Below, in pieces: positions 51,957 through 61,267 of a stretch of 64,000 nt of DNA. The DNA comes from Castellaniella sp. MT123 (GTDB taxonomy: Bacteria > Pseudomonadota > Gammaproteobacteria > Burkholderiales > Burkholderiaceae_B): contig NZ_CP154879.1 of the NCBI RefSeq assembly GCF_039614765.1, positions 2,170,001 through 2,234,000 on the forward strand, read 5' to 3'. The notes beneath the pieces were generated by a model. The model had not been told where the DNA came from, did not search any database, and saw only the letters and a list, made by a program, of their open reading frames with translations. The position numbers were made by a program, and so were the translations under genes. Every line of letters starts with the position of its first letter. Position 1 is the first letter of the stretch.

Positions 51957-54407
51957 TTGTCGAACCGTCTGCTACCCGTTGCGCTTACAATTTGTACGGC
52001 CTTGGCATCGCCTGGCATAGCTTTGTGTGCGCCGACACAAAGCTATGACACGTTGATACGACAGGCGCGCGCCGGCGACTATCCGCCGGCGCTGGCCATG
52101 TTAAGGCAGCGCCTGCAACAAACCCCCAACGACCGCCGTGCTTTGGCGGATTACATCGTGATCTCGGGGTGGGCTGGCGACAGCAGGGCAGTCATTCAGG
52201 CCTACGAACAGGCCGGGTCCCCCGGCAACCTATCATCCCCGGCCCTGAACACGGTGGCGCGCGCCTATCGCGACACCCAGCGCTGGGACCCCGCGATCAC
52301 CCTATATCAGCAGGGTGAACGGCGGTTCCGTGATCAGCCGGCATTCACCTACGGCCACATCATGACGCTGGCCGACGCCGGCCGCACCGATGACGCGATC
52401 CGACGCGGCCGGCAGCTCGTCACCCAGCGGCCTGGGAATGCCGACAGCCATCTGGCGCTGGACTACGCCTATAGCCAGGCGGGACAGCCCTACGCCGCCC
52501 TGGAACAGGCCTCTCAGGCCTACGATCTGGCACCGGCCAAGCCTTACGTGGTGCGCGCCTACGCCCTGGCACAGCAGCGTGCACAACTGCCCCAGACGGC
52601 GCTGCGCATGGCGCAGACGCACCCCGGCATGATGGACCCCGCCCAGATCCGCTCGCTGCAGGCCGATGTCGCCGCCCAGCTGACCCGGGCGGCATCCGTG
52701 GATTCCCGGGGCGAGGCCAGCCGTTTCGCCCTGGCCGATCAGGCGCTGGCCATGTACGACCGGTTGATTACCGAATGGCGGGATCTCGGGCCGACGGCGC
52801 GGGCCGACATCCAGCGCGCCGAGGCGGACCGCCTGCTAGCCCTGCATGCCCGCCGGCGCATGCGGGACGTCGTGACCAGCTACGAAGCAATGCAGGCCGA
52901 CGGCACCCCGGTGCCCAGTTATGCGCTGGGGGATGTGGCGTCCGCCTATCTTTATCTCCGACAGCCGCAAAAAGCCGCCCCCCTGTTCCAGCAGTCGCTG
53001 GCAACCACACCCGAAAACTATGCCTCGGCCATCCGGCTGGCCGATCAGAGCGGCCTGTTCTATGCACTGACCGAATCCAATCAGGATGGCGCAGCCAATG
53101 CCGGGATGGACCGCGCCATCCAGGAACAACCGATCTGGAACTACTACAAGGGCACCCCGGTGCGTGCGCCCAATCCCTTGCGCGTGGACGCCGAACTGAC
53201 CCGCGCCCAGGGCTATCTCTATGAAGGCGATTCAGTGCAGGCGCAGCGGTCACTCGACCAGATGGTGGAGACAGCCCCGGACAACACCAACATCCGGACG
53301 GTACGCGCCGGGGTCTACCAGGCGCGGGCTTTGCCGCGCCAGGCGGAACGCGATCTGAAAATCGCGGAATCCCAGATGCCACGATCCATCAGGGTCGAGG
53401 TGGGCCAGGCCGAAACCGCCATGGCATTGCAGGAATGGCGCCAAGCGAAACTGCTGCGCGACGACGTGGTGGCGCGCGCCCCCGAAGACGCCACGGTCCG
53501 GCGGCTGGCGCGGGAATGGGACGTCCACAACATGGCCGAGTGGCGGATGACCGCCAGCCGCGGCGTGACGACCAACAGCCCCGTGCTGGGCAGCCACGAC
53601 TGGAACCTCGACACCGTGCTGTATTCGCCGCCCATCGACGAAAACTGGCGGGTGTTCGCCGGCACGGGCTATTCCCAGGGTGAATTCGACCAAGGCAATG
53701 GCTATTACGGTTGGGCGCGCGCCGGGGCCGAATGGCGCAGCCGGGATGTCACGGCCCAGGCGGAAGTCTCCGGCAACCGCTACGGTTACGGCACGAAGAC
53801 CGGCGCGGCCGCGTCGGTCTTCGTGGACCTGAACGACCATTGGCAGGTGGGCGCCGGCGCGGCCCTGCTGTCCAGGGACACGCCGCTGCGTGCCCTGAAG
53901 AACAACATTACCGCCAACAGCCTGAATGCGTCCCTGCGCTGGCGGGGTGACGATCGGCGCGAATGGACCCTGACGGTCACGCCCTCGTTCTTTTCCGACG
54001 GCAACAACCGCCTGGAAGCCAGTCTGTCCGGCCGTCAGCGCCTGTACACCGCACCGACGGTAAAAGTGGACGCGCTGTTGAATCTGTCCACCTCGCACAA
54101 TACGGCAAACGACGCGCCCTACTTCAACCCGAAATCCGACCTGACGGTTCTGCCCGCCCTGCAGCTTACGCACACGCTGTACCAGCGCTACGAGAACCGC
54201 TGGGAACAGCAATTCCTGCTGGGCGGGGGCATCTACTCGCAACAGGGCTTCGGAACAGGGGGCATCGTCACGGTCGGCTATGGCCAGCGCTACCGCTACA
54301 ACGATGTTCTGGACATCGGTTTCATGATCACCGGGACGTCGCGTCCCTACGATGGTCAGCGGGAACGCGACTACAACTTCCTCGTCAACATGACGTACCG
54401 ATTCTGA
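51957..54407 (+). CDS. pgaA: Poly-beta-1,6-N-acetylglucosamine export porin PgaA
   Basis: The 816-residue outer-membrane exporter matches E. coli PgaA (807). I chose the TTG at 51957 because GAGG lies six bases upstream and it yields a clean signal peptide (MSNRLLPVALTICTALASPG). Tetratricopeptide-type repeats follow (about 30-510). A C-terminal beta-barrel is suggested by alternating aromatic strands (VFAGTGYSQGEFDQGNGYYGW, WQVGAGAALLSR) and the terminal phenylalanine (NFLVNMTYRF). An in-frame upstream TTG would overlap the csgH-like gene. The porin is the first gene of pgaABCD. Confidence 0.92.
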   Translation: MSNRLLPVALTICTALASPGIALCAPTQSYDTLIRQARAGDYPPALAMLRQRLQQTPNDRRALADYIVISGWAGDSRAVIQAYEQAGSPGNLSSPALNTVARAYRDTQRWDPAITLYQQGERRFRDQPAFTYGHIMTLADAGRTDDAIRRGRQLVTQRPGNADSHLALDYAYSQAGQPYAALEQASQAYDLAPAKPYVVRAYALAQQRAQLPQTALRMAQTHPGMMDPAQIRSLQADVAAQLTRAASVDSRGEASRFALADQALAMYDRLITEWRDLGPTARADIQRAEADRLLALHARRRMRDVVTSYEAMQADGTPVPSYALGDVASAYLYLRQPQKAAPLFQQSLATTPENYASAIRLADQSGLFYALTESNQDGAANAGMDRAIQEQPIWNYYKGTPVRAPNPLRVDAELTRAQGYLYEGDSVQAQRSLDQMVETAPDNTNIRTVRAGVYQARALPRQAERDLKIAESQMPRSIRVEVGQAETAMALQEWRQAKLLRDDVVARAPEDATVRRLAREWDVHNMAEWRMTASRGVTTNSPVLGSHDWNLDTVLYSPPIDENWRVFAGTGYSQGEFDQGNGYYGWARAGAEWRSRDVTAQAEVSGNRYGYGTKTGAAASVFVDLNDHWQVGAGAALLSRDTPLRALKNNITANSLNASLRWRGDDRREWTLTVTPSFFSDGNNRLEASLSGRQRLYTAPTVKVDALLNLSTSHNTANDAPYFNPKSDLTVLPALQLTHTLYQRYENRWEQQFLLGGGIYSQQGFGTGGIVTVGYGQRYRYNDVLDIGFMITGTSRPYDGQRERDYNFLVNMTYRF

Positions 54408-54421
54408 GACAGGAGTACGCC

Positions 54422-56443
54422 ATGCAATCCTTCGCCTTCCGCCTGCGCCTGCTTCTGCTGTCGTTCTGCATGATCCTGCTGGCCGGCTGCGCGCGCGACA
54501 TCCCGACCTTTGCCCCGCCCGCCGAACGGCCAGTGGCGCGCATCGACCAACCCTGGCCCCACAATGCCCTGCTGGCGCTGGCCTACCACGACATCGAAGA
54601 CAAGGACCCCGATCAACGCTTCGTGGCGGTGCGCACGGACCTGTTCATCGCGCAGATGGGATGGCTGCGCGACAACGGCTACCAGCCGGTCTCCGTCGAC
54701 CAGATCCTGACGGCCCACGCCGGCGGCAAACCACTCCCGCCCAAGGCCGTCGTGCTCACCTTCGACGACGGCTTCCGCAGTTTCTACACCCGTGTCTTCC
54801 CCATCCTGAAATCCATGAACTGGCCCGCCATCTGGGCGCCGGTGGGCGAGTGGGTCGGCACCCCGTCCAACCAAGCCGTGCAATTCGGCGACGATCGGAT
54901 CCCCAGGGAACGCTTTGCCACCTGGGACGAGGTCAGACAGGTGGCCCAGTCGGGCCTGGTCGATATTGCCTCGCATACCGAGAACTTGCACTATGGCATC
55001 CCCGCCAACCCTCAAGGGAGCCTGCAGCCCGCAGCGGCCACCCACCGGTACGACCCGAAAACGCAGACCTATGAAACAGATGCCGCCTATCGTCAGCGCA
55101 TCCGCCAGGACGTCGAACAAATCACCCGGAAGATCCGCGAGGTGACCGGGAAGGCGCCACGCGTCTGGATCTGGCCGTACGGCGCCGCCAGCGGAGAGGC
55201 CCTGGACATCATCCGCCAGCATGGCTACCAGATGGCGCTGACCCTCGACGATGGGCTCGGCAGCGCGGACCAGTTGATGTCCATGCCCCGGATGCTGGTG
55301 ACGGATTCACCCAACGTCGCCAGATTTGCCCAATCCATCCTGCGCGTGGAATCGCGCCCCCGGATACGCATGGCACAGGTCGACCTGGACTATGTCTACG
55401 ATCCGGATCCGGCCCAGATGGACAAAAACCTGGGCGCCCTGGTGCAACGGATCGCCGATCTGCAGGTCAGCACGGTCTTCCTGCAGGCATTCGCCGATCC
55501 CACCGGCGACGGCCTGACGCGTTCGGTCTACTTCCCGAACCGCTGGCTGCCCATGCGCGCCGACCTGTTCAACCGCGCCGTCTGGCAACTGCGGACGCGC
55601 GCACACGTCGATGTCTACGCCTGGATGCCCGTCCTGAGTTTCGACCTGTCACCCACGATCGCCCGCGTCAGCCGCTGGGATCCTGACCATCCGGATGCTG
55701 CCCCGCAACCCGACCCCGACCAGTACCGGCGCCTGTCGGTCTTCGACCCCAAGGCGCGCGCCGACATCATCGGTCTATACGAGGACATGGCCCGCAATGC
55801 GCCAATCGACGGCATCCTGTTCCATGACGATGCGCTGCTGAGCGACTTCGAGGATGCCAGCGCGCCGGCCCTGGCGGCCTACCGGCAGGCAGGTCTGCCC
55901 GATTCCATCCGGGCGCTGCGGGCCGACCCGGCAACCCTGCAGCGCTGGACCCGTCTCAAGAGCCAGGCATTGATCGACTTCACCAAGACACTGGCCGAGC
56001 ACGTCAGGGCGGCCCGGGGGCCCCAAGTCCAGACGGCCCGCAACCTGTACGCCCAGCCGATCCTGAACCCCGCGAGCGAGACCTGGTTCGCCCAGAACCT
56101 GGACGACTTCCTGCAGACCTACGACTGGACCGTGCCCATGACCATGCCATTGATGGAACAGGTTCCCGCGTCGCAGTCCGTGGCATGGATCGATCGCCTG
56201 GTCGCCACGGTCAGCCAGCACCCGGGCGCCCTGGATCACACGGTCTTCGAGCTCCAGGCCCGCAACTGGAACCTGCCGGGCCAACCGCCCGTGCCCAGCC
56301 GCACGCTGGCGAGCTGGATGCAGCACCTGCAGCGACTGGGCATCCAGAATTTCGGCTACTACCCCGACAACTTCGTCGAAAACCAGCCGGACCTGAAAAT
56401 CATCCGGCCCGCTATCTCGAACGCCTGGTATCCCCACCGCTAA
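54422..56443 (+). CDS. pgaB: Poly-beta-1,6-N-acetylglucosamine N-deacetylase PgaB
   Basis: The 673-residue lipoprotein (lipobox LAGC; E. coli 672) partly deacetylates PNAG during export. The N-terminal polysaccharide deacetylase domain has LTFDDGFRSF (catalytic aspartate pair) and SHTENLH (metal histidines). The C-terminal domain (from about 310: QVDLDYVYDPDPAQMDKNLGAL) is the glycoside hydrolase family 153 part, with HVDVYAWMPVLSFDL. The start has AGGAG six bases upstream, 14 bases after pgaA. Confidence 0.96.
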   Translation: MQSFAFRLRLLLLSFCMILLAGCARDIPTFAPPAERPVARIDQPWPHNALLALAYHDIEDKDPDQRFVAVRTDLFIAQMGWLRDNGYQPVSVDQILTAHAGGKPLPPKAVVLTFDDGFRSFYTRVFPILKSMNWPAIWAPVGEWVGTPSNQAVQFGDDRIPRERFATWDEVRQVAQSGLVDIASHTENLHYGIPANPQGSLQPAAATHRYDPKTQTYETDAAYRQRIRQDVEQITRKIREVTGKAPRVWIWPYGAASGEALDIIRQHGYQMALTLDDGLGSADQLMSMPRMLVTDSPNVARFAQSILRVESRPRIRMAQVDLDYVYDPDPAQMDKNLGALVQRIADLQVSTVFLQAFADPTGDGLTRSVYFPNRWLPMRADLFNRAVWQLRTRAHVDVYAWMPVLSFDLSPTIARVSRWDPDHPDAAPQPDPDQYRRLSVFDPKARADIIGLYEDMARNAPIDGILFHDDALLSDFEDASAPALAAYRQAGLPDSIRALRADPATLQRWTRLKSQALIDFTKTLAEHVRAARGPQVQTARNLYAQPILNPASETWFAQNLDDFLQTYDWTVPMTMPLMEQVPASQSVAWIDRLVATVSQHPGALDHTVFELQARNWNLPGQPPVPSRTLASWMQHLQRLGIQNFGYYPDNFVENQPDLKIIRPAISNAWYPHR

Positions 56444-56455
56444 GGAGGACCCGTG

Positions 56456-57793
56456 ATGACAGATCGACTGCTTGCCTTTCTGATCCTGTGCCTGGTGCTC
56501 GGTGCGCCTTTCGGGGCGGCCATGCTGTGGACAGGCGACATCATCCTGGATTTCGTGTTCTTTTACCCGCTGTTCATGTCGGGGTTGTGGATGTTCGGCG
56601 GCCTGTATTACTGGTTGCACTGGGAACGGCATTGGCCCTGGGGGCCCGACGTCGCTCCGCCCGAACTCAAGGGAGGCCCGCTGGTCTCGATCCTGATCCC
56701 CTGTTACAACGAAGCCGAGCATGGCGCCGAAACGATCCTGGCGGCGTTGGACCAGCGCTATCTGCGGGTGGAAGTCATCGCCATCAACGACGGCTCCACC
56801 GACAACACCGGGGCCATGCTGGATGAACTGGCCGTCGTGCACGACCGGCTGCGCGTCGTCCACCTGGCGCAGAACCAGGGCAAAGCCATGGCCCTGCGCA
56901 TGGGCGCGCTGGCAGCCCGCAGCGACTACCTGATCTGCATCGACGGCGACGCCATCCTGGATCGCGACGCGGTGAACTATCTGGTCGCGCCGTTGCTCGA
57001 GCACCCGCGCGTCGGCGCCGTCACGGGCAATCCTCGGGTGCGCACGCGTTCGACGTTGATCGGCCGCGTCCAGGTCGGCGAGTTTTCCTCGATCGTGGGC
57101 CTGATCAAGCGCACTCAGCGGGTCTACGGCCAGGTCTTCACGGTTTCGGGCGTTGTCGCGGCCTTCCGGCGCAGTGCGCTGGACCGGGTCGGCTACTGGA
57201 GCCTGGACATGGTGACGGAAGACATCGACATCAGCTGGAAACTGCAACGCGACCACTGGTCCATCTTCTTCGAACCACGGGCACTGTGCTGGATCCTGAT
57301 GCCCGAAACGCTGCATGGCTTGTGGAAGCAGCGCCTGCGCTGGGCCCAGGGGGGTGCCGAGGTCTTCCTGAAGAACGTGCCGAACATCTGGTCCTGGCAC
57401 AACCGCCGTCTGTGGCCGATGGTGCTGGAATACTGCATTTCCGCAATCTGGGCCTTTGCCCTGATCCTGTCCATCATCCTATGGGCGATCGGCCTATTCG
57501 TGACATTACCCCACCACATCCACGTCGAGACGCTGCTCCCACCGGCCTTCACCGGCATGGTCCTGGCCATGGCCTGCCTGCTGCAGTTCTGCCTCAGCGT
57601 CTTCATCGACCATCGCTATGAACGCAATCTGAGCCATTCCCTGTATTGGGTCATCTGGTACCCACTGGCCTACTGGATGGTCAATCTGCTGACCACCCTC
57701 TGGAGCTTTCCCAAGGTCATGCTCAAGCATCACCGCCGCTGCCGGGCCCGCTGGGAAAGCCCCGACCGCGGCATCAAGGCGCCCACATCATGA
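56456..57793 (+). CDS. pgaC: Poly-beta-1,6-N-acetylglucosamine synthase PgaC
   Basis: The 445-residue family 2 glycosyltransferase polymerises UDP-GlcNAc at the inner membrane. Two N-terminal helices precede the GT-A domain, with [53 protein letters not shown] and the product-channel motif QRLRWAQGG. Further C-terminal helices follow. I preferred ATG 56456 (seven bases after GGAGG) to the GTG one codon earlier. In E. coli PgaC needs c-di-GMP bound with PgaD. Confidence 0.97.
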   Translation: MTDRLLAFLILCLVLGAPFGAAMLWTGDIILDFVFFYPLFMSGLWMFGGLYYWLHWERHWPWGPDVAPPELKGGPLVSILIPCYNEAEHGAETILAALDQRYLRVEVIAINDGSTDNTGAMLDELAVVHDRLRVVHLAQNQGKAMALRMGALAARSDYLICIDGDAILDRDAVNYLVAPLLEHPRVGAVTGNPRVRTRSTLIGRVQVGEFSSIVGLIKRTQRVYGQVFTVSGVVAAFRRSALDRVGYWSLDMVTEDIDISWKLQRDHWSIFFEPRALCWILMPETLHGLWKQRLRWAQGGAEVFLKNVPNIWSWHNRRLWPMVLEYCISAIWAFALILSIILWAIGLFVTLPHHIHVETLLPPAFTGMVLAMACLLQFCLSVFIDHRYERNLSHSLYWVIWYPLAYWMVNLLTTLWSFPKVMLKHHRRCRARWESPDRGIKAPTS

Positions 57794-58275
57794 TGATCAT
57801 CAAAACCCCCCGCTCCAGGGCCATCGCCCTGATCGACTTCCTGCTGACTGCTCTGGCCTGGTTCGCGTTCTGCTATCTGTTCGCGGCAGGCATCCGGTCC
57901 ATCCTGGATGGCAGGATGCATGGCCTCGGCATACCCATCGTCTCACTGCTGCTGCCTCATGCGCACACCCTGCTGGTCTATACCTTGGTGGCGGCCGGCA
58001 TCGCGCTGATGCTGCTCTTTTGGGCCAGCTACAACGCCATGCGGTTTGGCGGACTGGACCGGCGCAAACCCCCGACCGCCATGACCGACGCGGCGCTGGC
58101 GGCCAGCTTCAGCATCGACCCCGCGCAATTGAAGGTGCTGCGTAGCAGCCAGATCACCTGTATTCACCATACAGACGAAGGCCAGATCAGCCTGATCGAT
58201 TTCACACATGAGCGGCACCCCCCCGACAATGTGGTGCAGATGCCCCGAACCGCCGCGGACAACCGTTACCCTTGA
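57790..58275 (+). CDS. pgaD: PNAG synthesis protein PgaD
   Basis: The 161-residue protein has two membrane helices (about 14-38 and 60-85: [43 protein letters not shown]) and a cytoplasmic tail, the PgaD plan. [13 protein letters not shown] matches the family after helix 2. It overlaps pgaC by four bases. Sequence is weakly conserved in the family, so position carries weight. With PgaC it is expected to form the c-di-GMP-responsive synthase. Confidence 0.88.
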   Translation: MMIIKTPRSRAIALIDFLLTALAWFAFCYLFAAGIRSILDGRMHGLGIPIVSLLLPHAHTLLVYTLVAAGIALMLLFWASYNAMRFGGLDRRKPPTAMTDAALAASFSIDPAQLKVLRSSQITCIHHTDEGQISLIDFTHERHPPDNVVQMPRTAADNRYP

Positions 58276-58370
58276 AGAAACGGGTCACGCCTCGTAAAAC
58301 AAGGATTGCTAAATCCGTGCGTTCGGATAAACAATAAGAGACGTTTGAACACTCGATAGAGGGGCTTACG

Positions 58371-59252
58371 ATGGCGAATGTCACCGTAGTGGAACCTAAT
58401 ACGCTGCTGCGTTTGGGTATCTTGAAGCTGCTGCAAACCCTCGACTGCGCGCTTGTCACGACGGGCATCGATTATGCTCAGCTGTTCCAGGGCGCCCCCC
58501 GAAAGGCCAACACCGATCTGATGCTGCTGTCCGTGCCGGGGGCGTACGACCAGATGATCGAACTCGTGTCGGCGGCCCAGCAACGCTACACGCCAAACCG
58601 CATCCTGCTGCTGTCCGACACCCAGACGCTGCCCTATTCCCTGCTCAATCTGCCGCCCGTGCTGGCTGGGTACATTTCCAAATACTCGTCACAAGACGTG
58701 CTGAAGACATCCGTCATGCTGGTCCTGGCGGGTGGAAAATGTTTCCCGCACCCGGACATGATCCACCAGGCCGGCGCAGGCGAAGGCGCCATCTCCCCTG
58801 ACGGTGGGGCACCGCCGAAGCGCCGCTGGTACGACAAGCACGAAACACCCACCAGCGCCAGCACAGACGAGCCCCAGCCCGACAACCTGCTGAACCATCC
58901 CAAAACCGCGCCCGCCGCCCCCAAGCCACCGACCGAACCTCGCCAGGCGGAACTGGTCGGGCCGGCCAAAAGCCAGACCCTGACACCCGACCTTATCAGC
59001 CGGGAAGCGGACATGCTGCGTCTGACCCCACGGCAGTACGAAGTACTGGCCCTGCTGGCCAAAGGTTATCCACTGAAGAAAATCAGCCGCGAGCTGAACA
59101 TCTCGGTCGCCACGGCCAAGACCCATACCGAGGCGTTGTACCAACGGCTGTCCGTCAACAACCGCAATGCGGCGGTCTATACCGCGGTATCCAGGGGGGC
59201 CACGCTCGGCTGGCACGAGACGCATGTCTCCAGCCCCCAACCGGTCGAATAG
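58371..59252 (+). CDS. LuxR-type regulator with degenerate receiver domain
   Basis: The 293-residue protein has an N-terminal receiver-like domain (about 1-125), a proline-rich linker (140-205) and a LuxR/NarL-type helix-turn-helix (LTPRQYEVLALLAKGYPLKKISRELNISVATAKTHTEAL). The receiver keeps the core strands and the late lysine (GYISK) but lacks the acidic pair at the end of strand 1 (VVEPNT) and the phospho-acceptor aspartate (DLMLLSVPG has serine there). It therefore resembles CsgD/VpsT-type phosphorylation-independent biofilm regulators. GAGGGG precedes the start. No sensor kinase adjoins it. Control of the curli or PNAG genes is an inference. Confidence 0.82.
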   Translation: MANVTVVEPNTLLRLGILKLLQTLDCALVTTGIDYAQLFQGAPRKANTDLMLLSVPGAYDQMIELVSAAQQRYTPNRILLLSDTQTLPYSLLNLPPVLAGYISKYSSQDVLKTSVMLVLAGGKCFPHPDMIHQAGAGEGAISPDGGAPPKRRWYDKHETPTSASTDEPQPDNLLNHPKTAPAAPKPPTEPRQAELVGPAKSQTLTPDLISREADMLRLTPRQYEVLALLAKGYPLKKISRELNISVATAKTHTEALYQRLSVNNRNAAVYTAVSRGATLGWHETHVSSPQPVE

Positions 59253-59301
59253 CCTTGCCTACCGGCGATGGCTGGATCCCGGGGTCTGGCCCTGACATCG
59301 C

Positions 59302-60024
59302 TCAAGCCGCAGCCGACCGGGTAGACAGACACCATTGCGCCAGGGTCCGGGCCGCCTGGCTGGCGGCTGCGTCCGGCAGATAGCGTGTCACGGGCTTTTT
59401 GTATGCCAGCGATTCGTGCAGGCTTTCATCCCGATAGATAGGTTGCGGCAACACGCGCGCGCCATAGCGGCAATGCCAGTCCAGAACGACGTCGCACTCC
59501 AGTTGCCGCCCGGGATCGAAGTCATTGATCAGCAGGTGGCTGGTGGCTTCCAGCCCGATTTGAGCCAACAGGACATGGGCGGCGATGTCAGGGCGCGCCA
59601 CCAGGACGTCCAGCGTGCTGCGAAATCGCAGTGCCGGCGCCAGCCGGTTGGGGTACGGGGGACAGTCGAAGAGCACCCAATCGAAATCCCGGTCCAGATC
59701 GGGCAGCACCTGGAGCCAGAAATCATCACCGCGCAGCAGGTGCGACACGCCCGATTCCTCGATCGCCTTGCGCCCGAACGGCACCAGCGTCAGATGATCA
59801 TCGAGCTCGAATGCCTGCTGCCGCCAGTCGGATGGAAATGGAGATGCCACCCAGCCATGTCCGTCCGCATGAGGCACGTCGAAATGCAGTCGCAACAGGT
59901 CAGAGGCGTTCAGGTCCACCAGCAATACCCGCTGATCAAGCGCATGCAGCGCATCGCCCAGCATCCCTGTGATGGTCGTGGTGCCGCCGCCGCCTCGGAC
60001 ACCGGTCAGGGTCATGAGGTTCAT
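59302..60024 (-). CDS. bcsQ: Cellulose biosynthesis protein BcsQ
   Basis: The 240-residue MinD/ParA-type ATPase has the BcsQ version of the P-loop, GVRGGGGTTTITG, in which threonine replaces the usual P-loop lysine, as in E. coli BcsQ. VLLVDLNASDLLRLHFDVPHADGHGW, LVPFGRKAIEE, LINDFDPG and the C-terminal IYRDESLHESLAYKKPVTRY also match. BcsQ helps to localise the cellulose secretion complex and stabilises it with BcsR. It overlaps the upstream bcsR by four bases. No bcsA, bcsB or bcsC is in the window. Confidence 0.88.
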   Translation of the reverse strand: MNLMTLTGVRGGGGTTTITGMLGDALHALDQRVLLVDLNASDLLRLHFDVPHADGHGWVASPFPSDWRQQAFELDDHLTLVPFGRKAIEESGVSHLLRGDDFWLQVLPDLDRDFDWVLFDCPPYPNRLAPALRFRSTLDVLVARPDIAAHVLLAQIGLEATSHLLINDFDPGRQLECDVVLDWHCRYGARVLPQPIYRDESLHESLAYKKPVTRYLPDAAASQAARTLAQWCLSTRSAAA

Positions 60025-60263
60025 GATGAGACCCCGGAGGCAGGATCCATCTCGACGAGCGCGTCATCTTTCCCAGCCAGCGACCGATCGATTTCGGCGA
60101 GCAGGGGCCAGCGGGCCAGCGCTTCCTTGTGCGCTTCTTGTGTGGCCATCTCGACCGAGCGCGACACGCGCTCCTCCGGATGCATACGGGCAGCGACGAG
60201 ATCATTCGCCTGCCCTCGGGATGCCTGCGCAACAATGAGTGGATGAACAGTCGGGTGTCTCAC
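60021..60263 (-). CDS. bcsR: BcsR-like cellulose accessory protein
   Basis: The 80-residue protein carries the BcsR (YhjR) signature ALARWPLLAEI together with an upstream NDLVAA block, comparable to the NDIVAL and AALKRWPLLAE parts of E. coli BcsR. The GTG at 60263 has AGGAG eight bases upstream, and is preferred over an ATG at 60302. It is translationally coupled to bcsQ, the same order as bcsR-bcsQ in enterobacteria. The homology is short, so the call rests on the motif plus the neighbour. Confidence 0.72.
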   Translation of the reverse strand: MRHPTVHPLIVAQASRGQANDLVAARMHPEERVSRSVEMATQEAHKEALARWPLLAEIDRSLAGKDDALVEMDPASGVSS

Positions 60264-60418
60264 GGTACGATCTCCTATCCCTATCGCGCGTACGGGAGTC
60301 ACAGCCTCGGGGAATTCACGACATTCTGTGTCTGATCACGATAAAGGTTTTCCTTCAGTATCAGTGAGGGGCAGATGGCTGATCGGCTGTTCGGATGAGG
60401 CCCGCGCATCGGATGACA

Positions 60419-60438
60419 GTCCCGGCAGAAACCGGGAC
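60419..60438 (-). terminator. Hairpin after the enoyl-CoA hydratase gene
   Basis: The perfect repeat GTCCCGG-CAGAAA-CCGGGAC lies about 30 bases past the stop. No T-tract follows on the minus strand. Confidence 0.45.
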
Positions 60439-60466
60439 CCGGTGTCGGGCCAGGGTGTTGGCCCGC

Positions 60467-61243
60467 CTATCGATGCTTGAAGTCCGGTTTGCGCTTTTCC
60501 ACGAAGGCCTGCATGCCTTCCTTCTGGTCCTCGGTGGAGAACAAGGCATGGAAATTGCGCCGCTCGAACAACAGGGACTCATCCAGTGTGGCCTCGAAGG
60601 CGCGATTGACGCATTCCTTGGCCATCATCACGGAAGGCAGCGACATGGCGGCGATCACCGTGGCGGCCTCGATCGCCTCATCCAGCAGACGACCCACCGG
60701 GACGATGCGCGCCACCAGGCCGGCGCGCTCGGCTTCGACCACGTCCATCATGCGCCCCGTGAGCACCAGGTCCATGGCCTTGGCCTTGCCCACGGCACGT
60801 GGCAGGCGCTGCGTGCCGCCATAGCCGGGAATCACGCCCAGTTTGATTTCCGGCTGGCCGAATTTGGCGTTTTCCGCCGCGATAATGAAATCGCACAGCA
60901 TGGCCAGTTCGCAGCCGCCGCCCAGCGCATAGCCGGAGACCGCTGCGATGATGGGTTTTCGGGCCCGCCTCAGGGCATCCCAGTTGCCCCCCAGATAATC
61001 AGCCTTGTAGACGTCCATGTATGACCAGTCCGCCATGGCGCCGATGTCGGCGCCAGCGGCAAACGCCTTTTCGCTGCCGGTCAGGACCATTGCGCCGATA
61101 TTGTCATCGGCCTCGAACGCGCGGACCGCCGCCGACAGTTCGTCGATGACTGCATTGCTCAGTGCATTCAGGACCTGAGGACGATTCAGGGTCAACAGCC
61201 CCACACGCCCCCGGACTTCGACCTTTACCAGTGCTTCGCTCAT
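60467..61243 (-). CDS. Enoyl-CoA hydratase
   Basis: The 258-residue crotonase-fold enzyme hydrates 2-enoyl-CoA in beta-oxidation. [11 protein letters not shown] is the oxyanion-hole block and holds the first CoA-binding region. [50 protein letters not shown] contains both catalytic glutamates. The start at 61243 has GGAGG upstream. It resembles PaaF/FadB-type single-domain hydratases. No partner beta-oxidation gene is adjacent, so the pathway is open. Confidence 0.93.
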   Translation of the reverse strand: MSEALVKVEVRGRVGLLTLNRPQVLNALSNAVIDELSAAVRAFEADDNIGAMVLTGSEKAFAAGADIGAMADWSYMDVYKADYLGGNWDALRRARKPIIAAVSGYALGGGCELAMLCDFIIAAENAKFGQPEIKLGVIPGYGGTQRLPRAVGKAKAMDLVLTGRMMDVVEAERAGLVARIVPVGRLLDEAIEAATVIAAMSLPSVMMAKECVNRAFEATLDESLLFERRNFHALFSTEDQKEGMQAFVEKRKPDFKHR

Positions 61244-61267
61244 GTTGCCTCCAAGTAAACTATCGGG

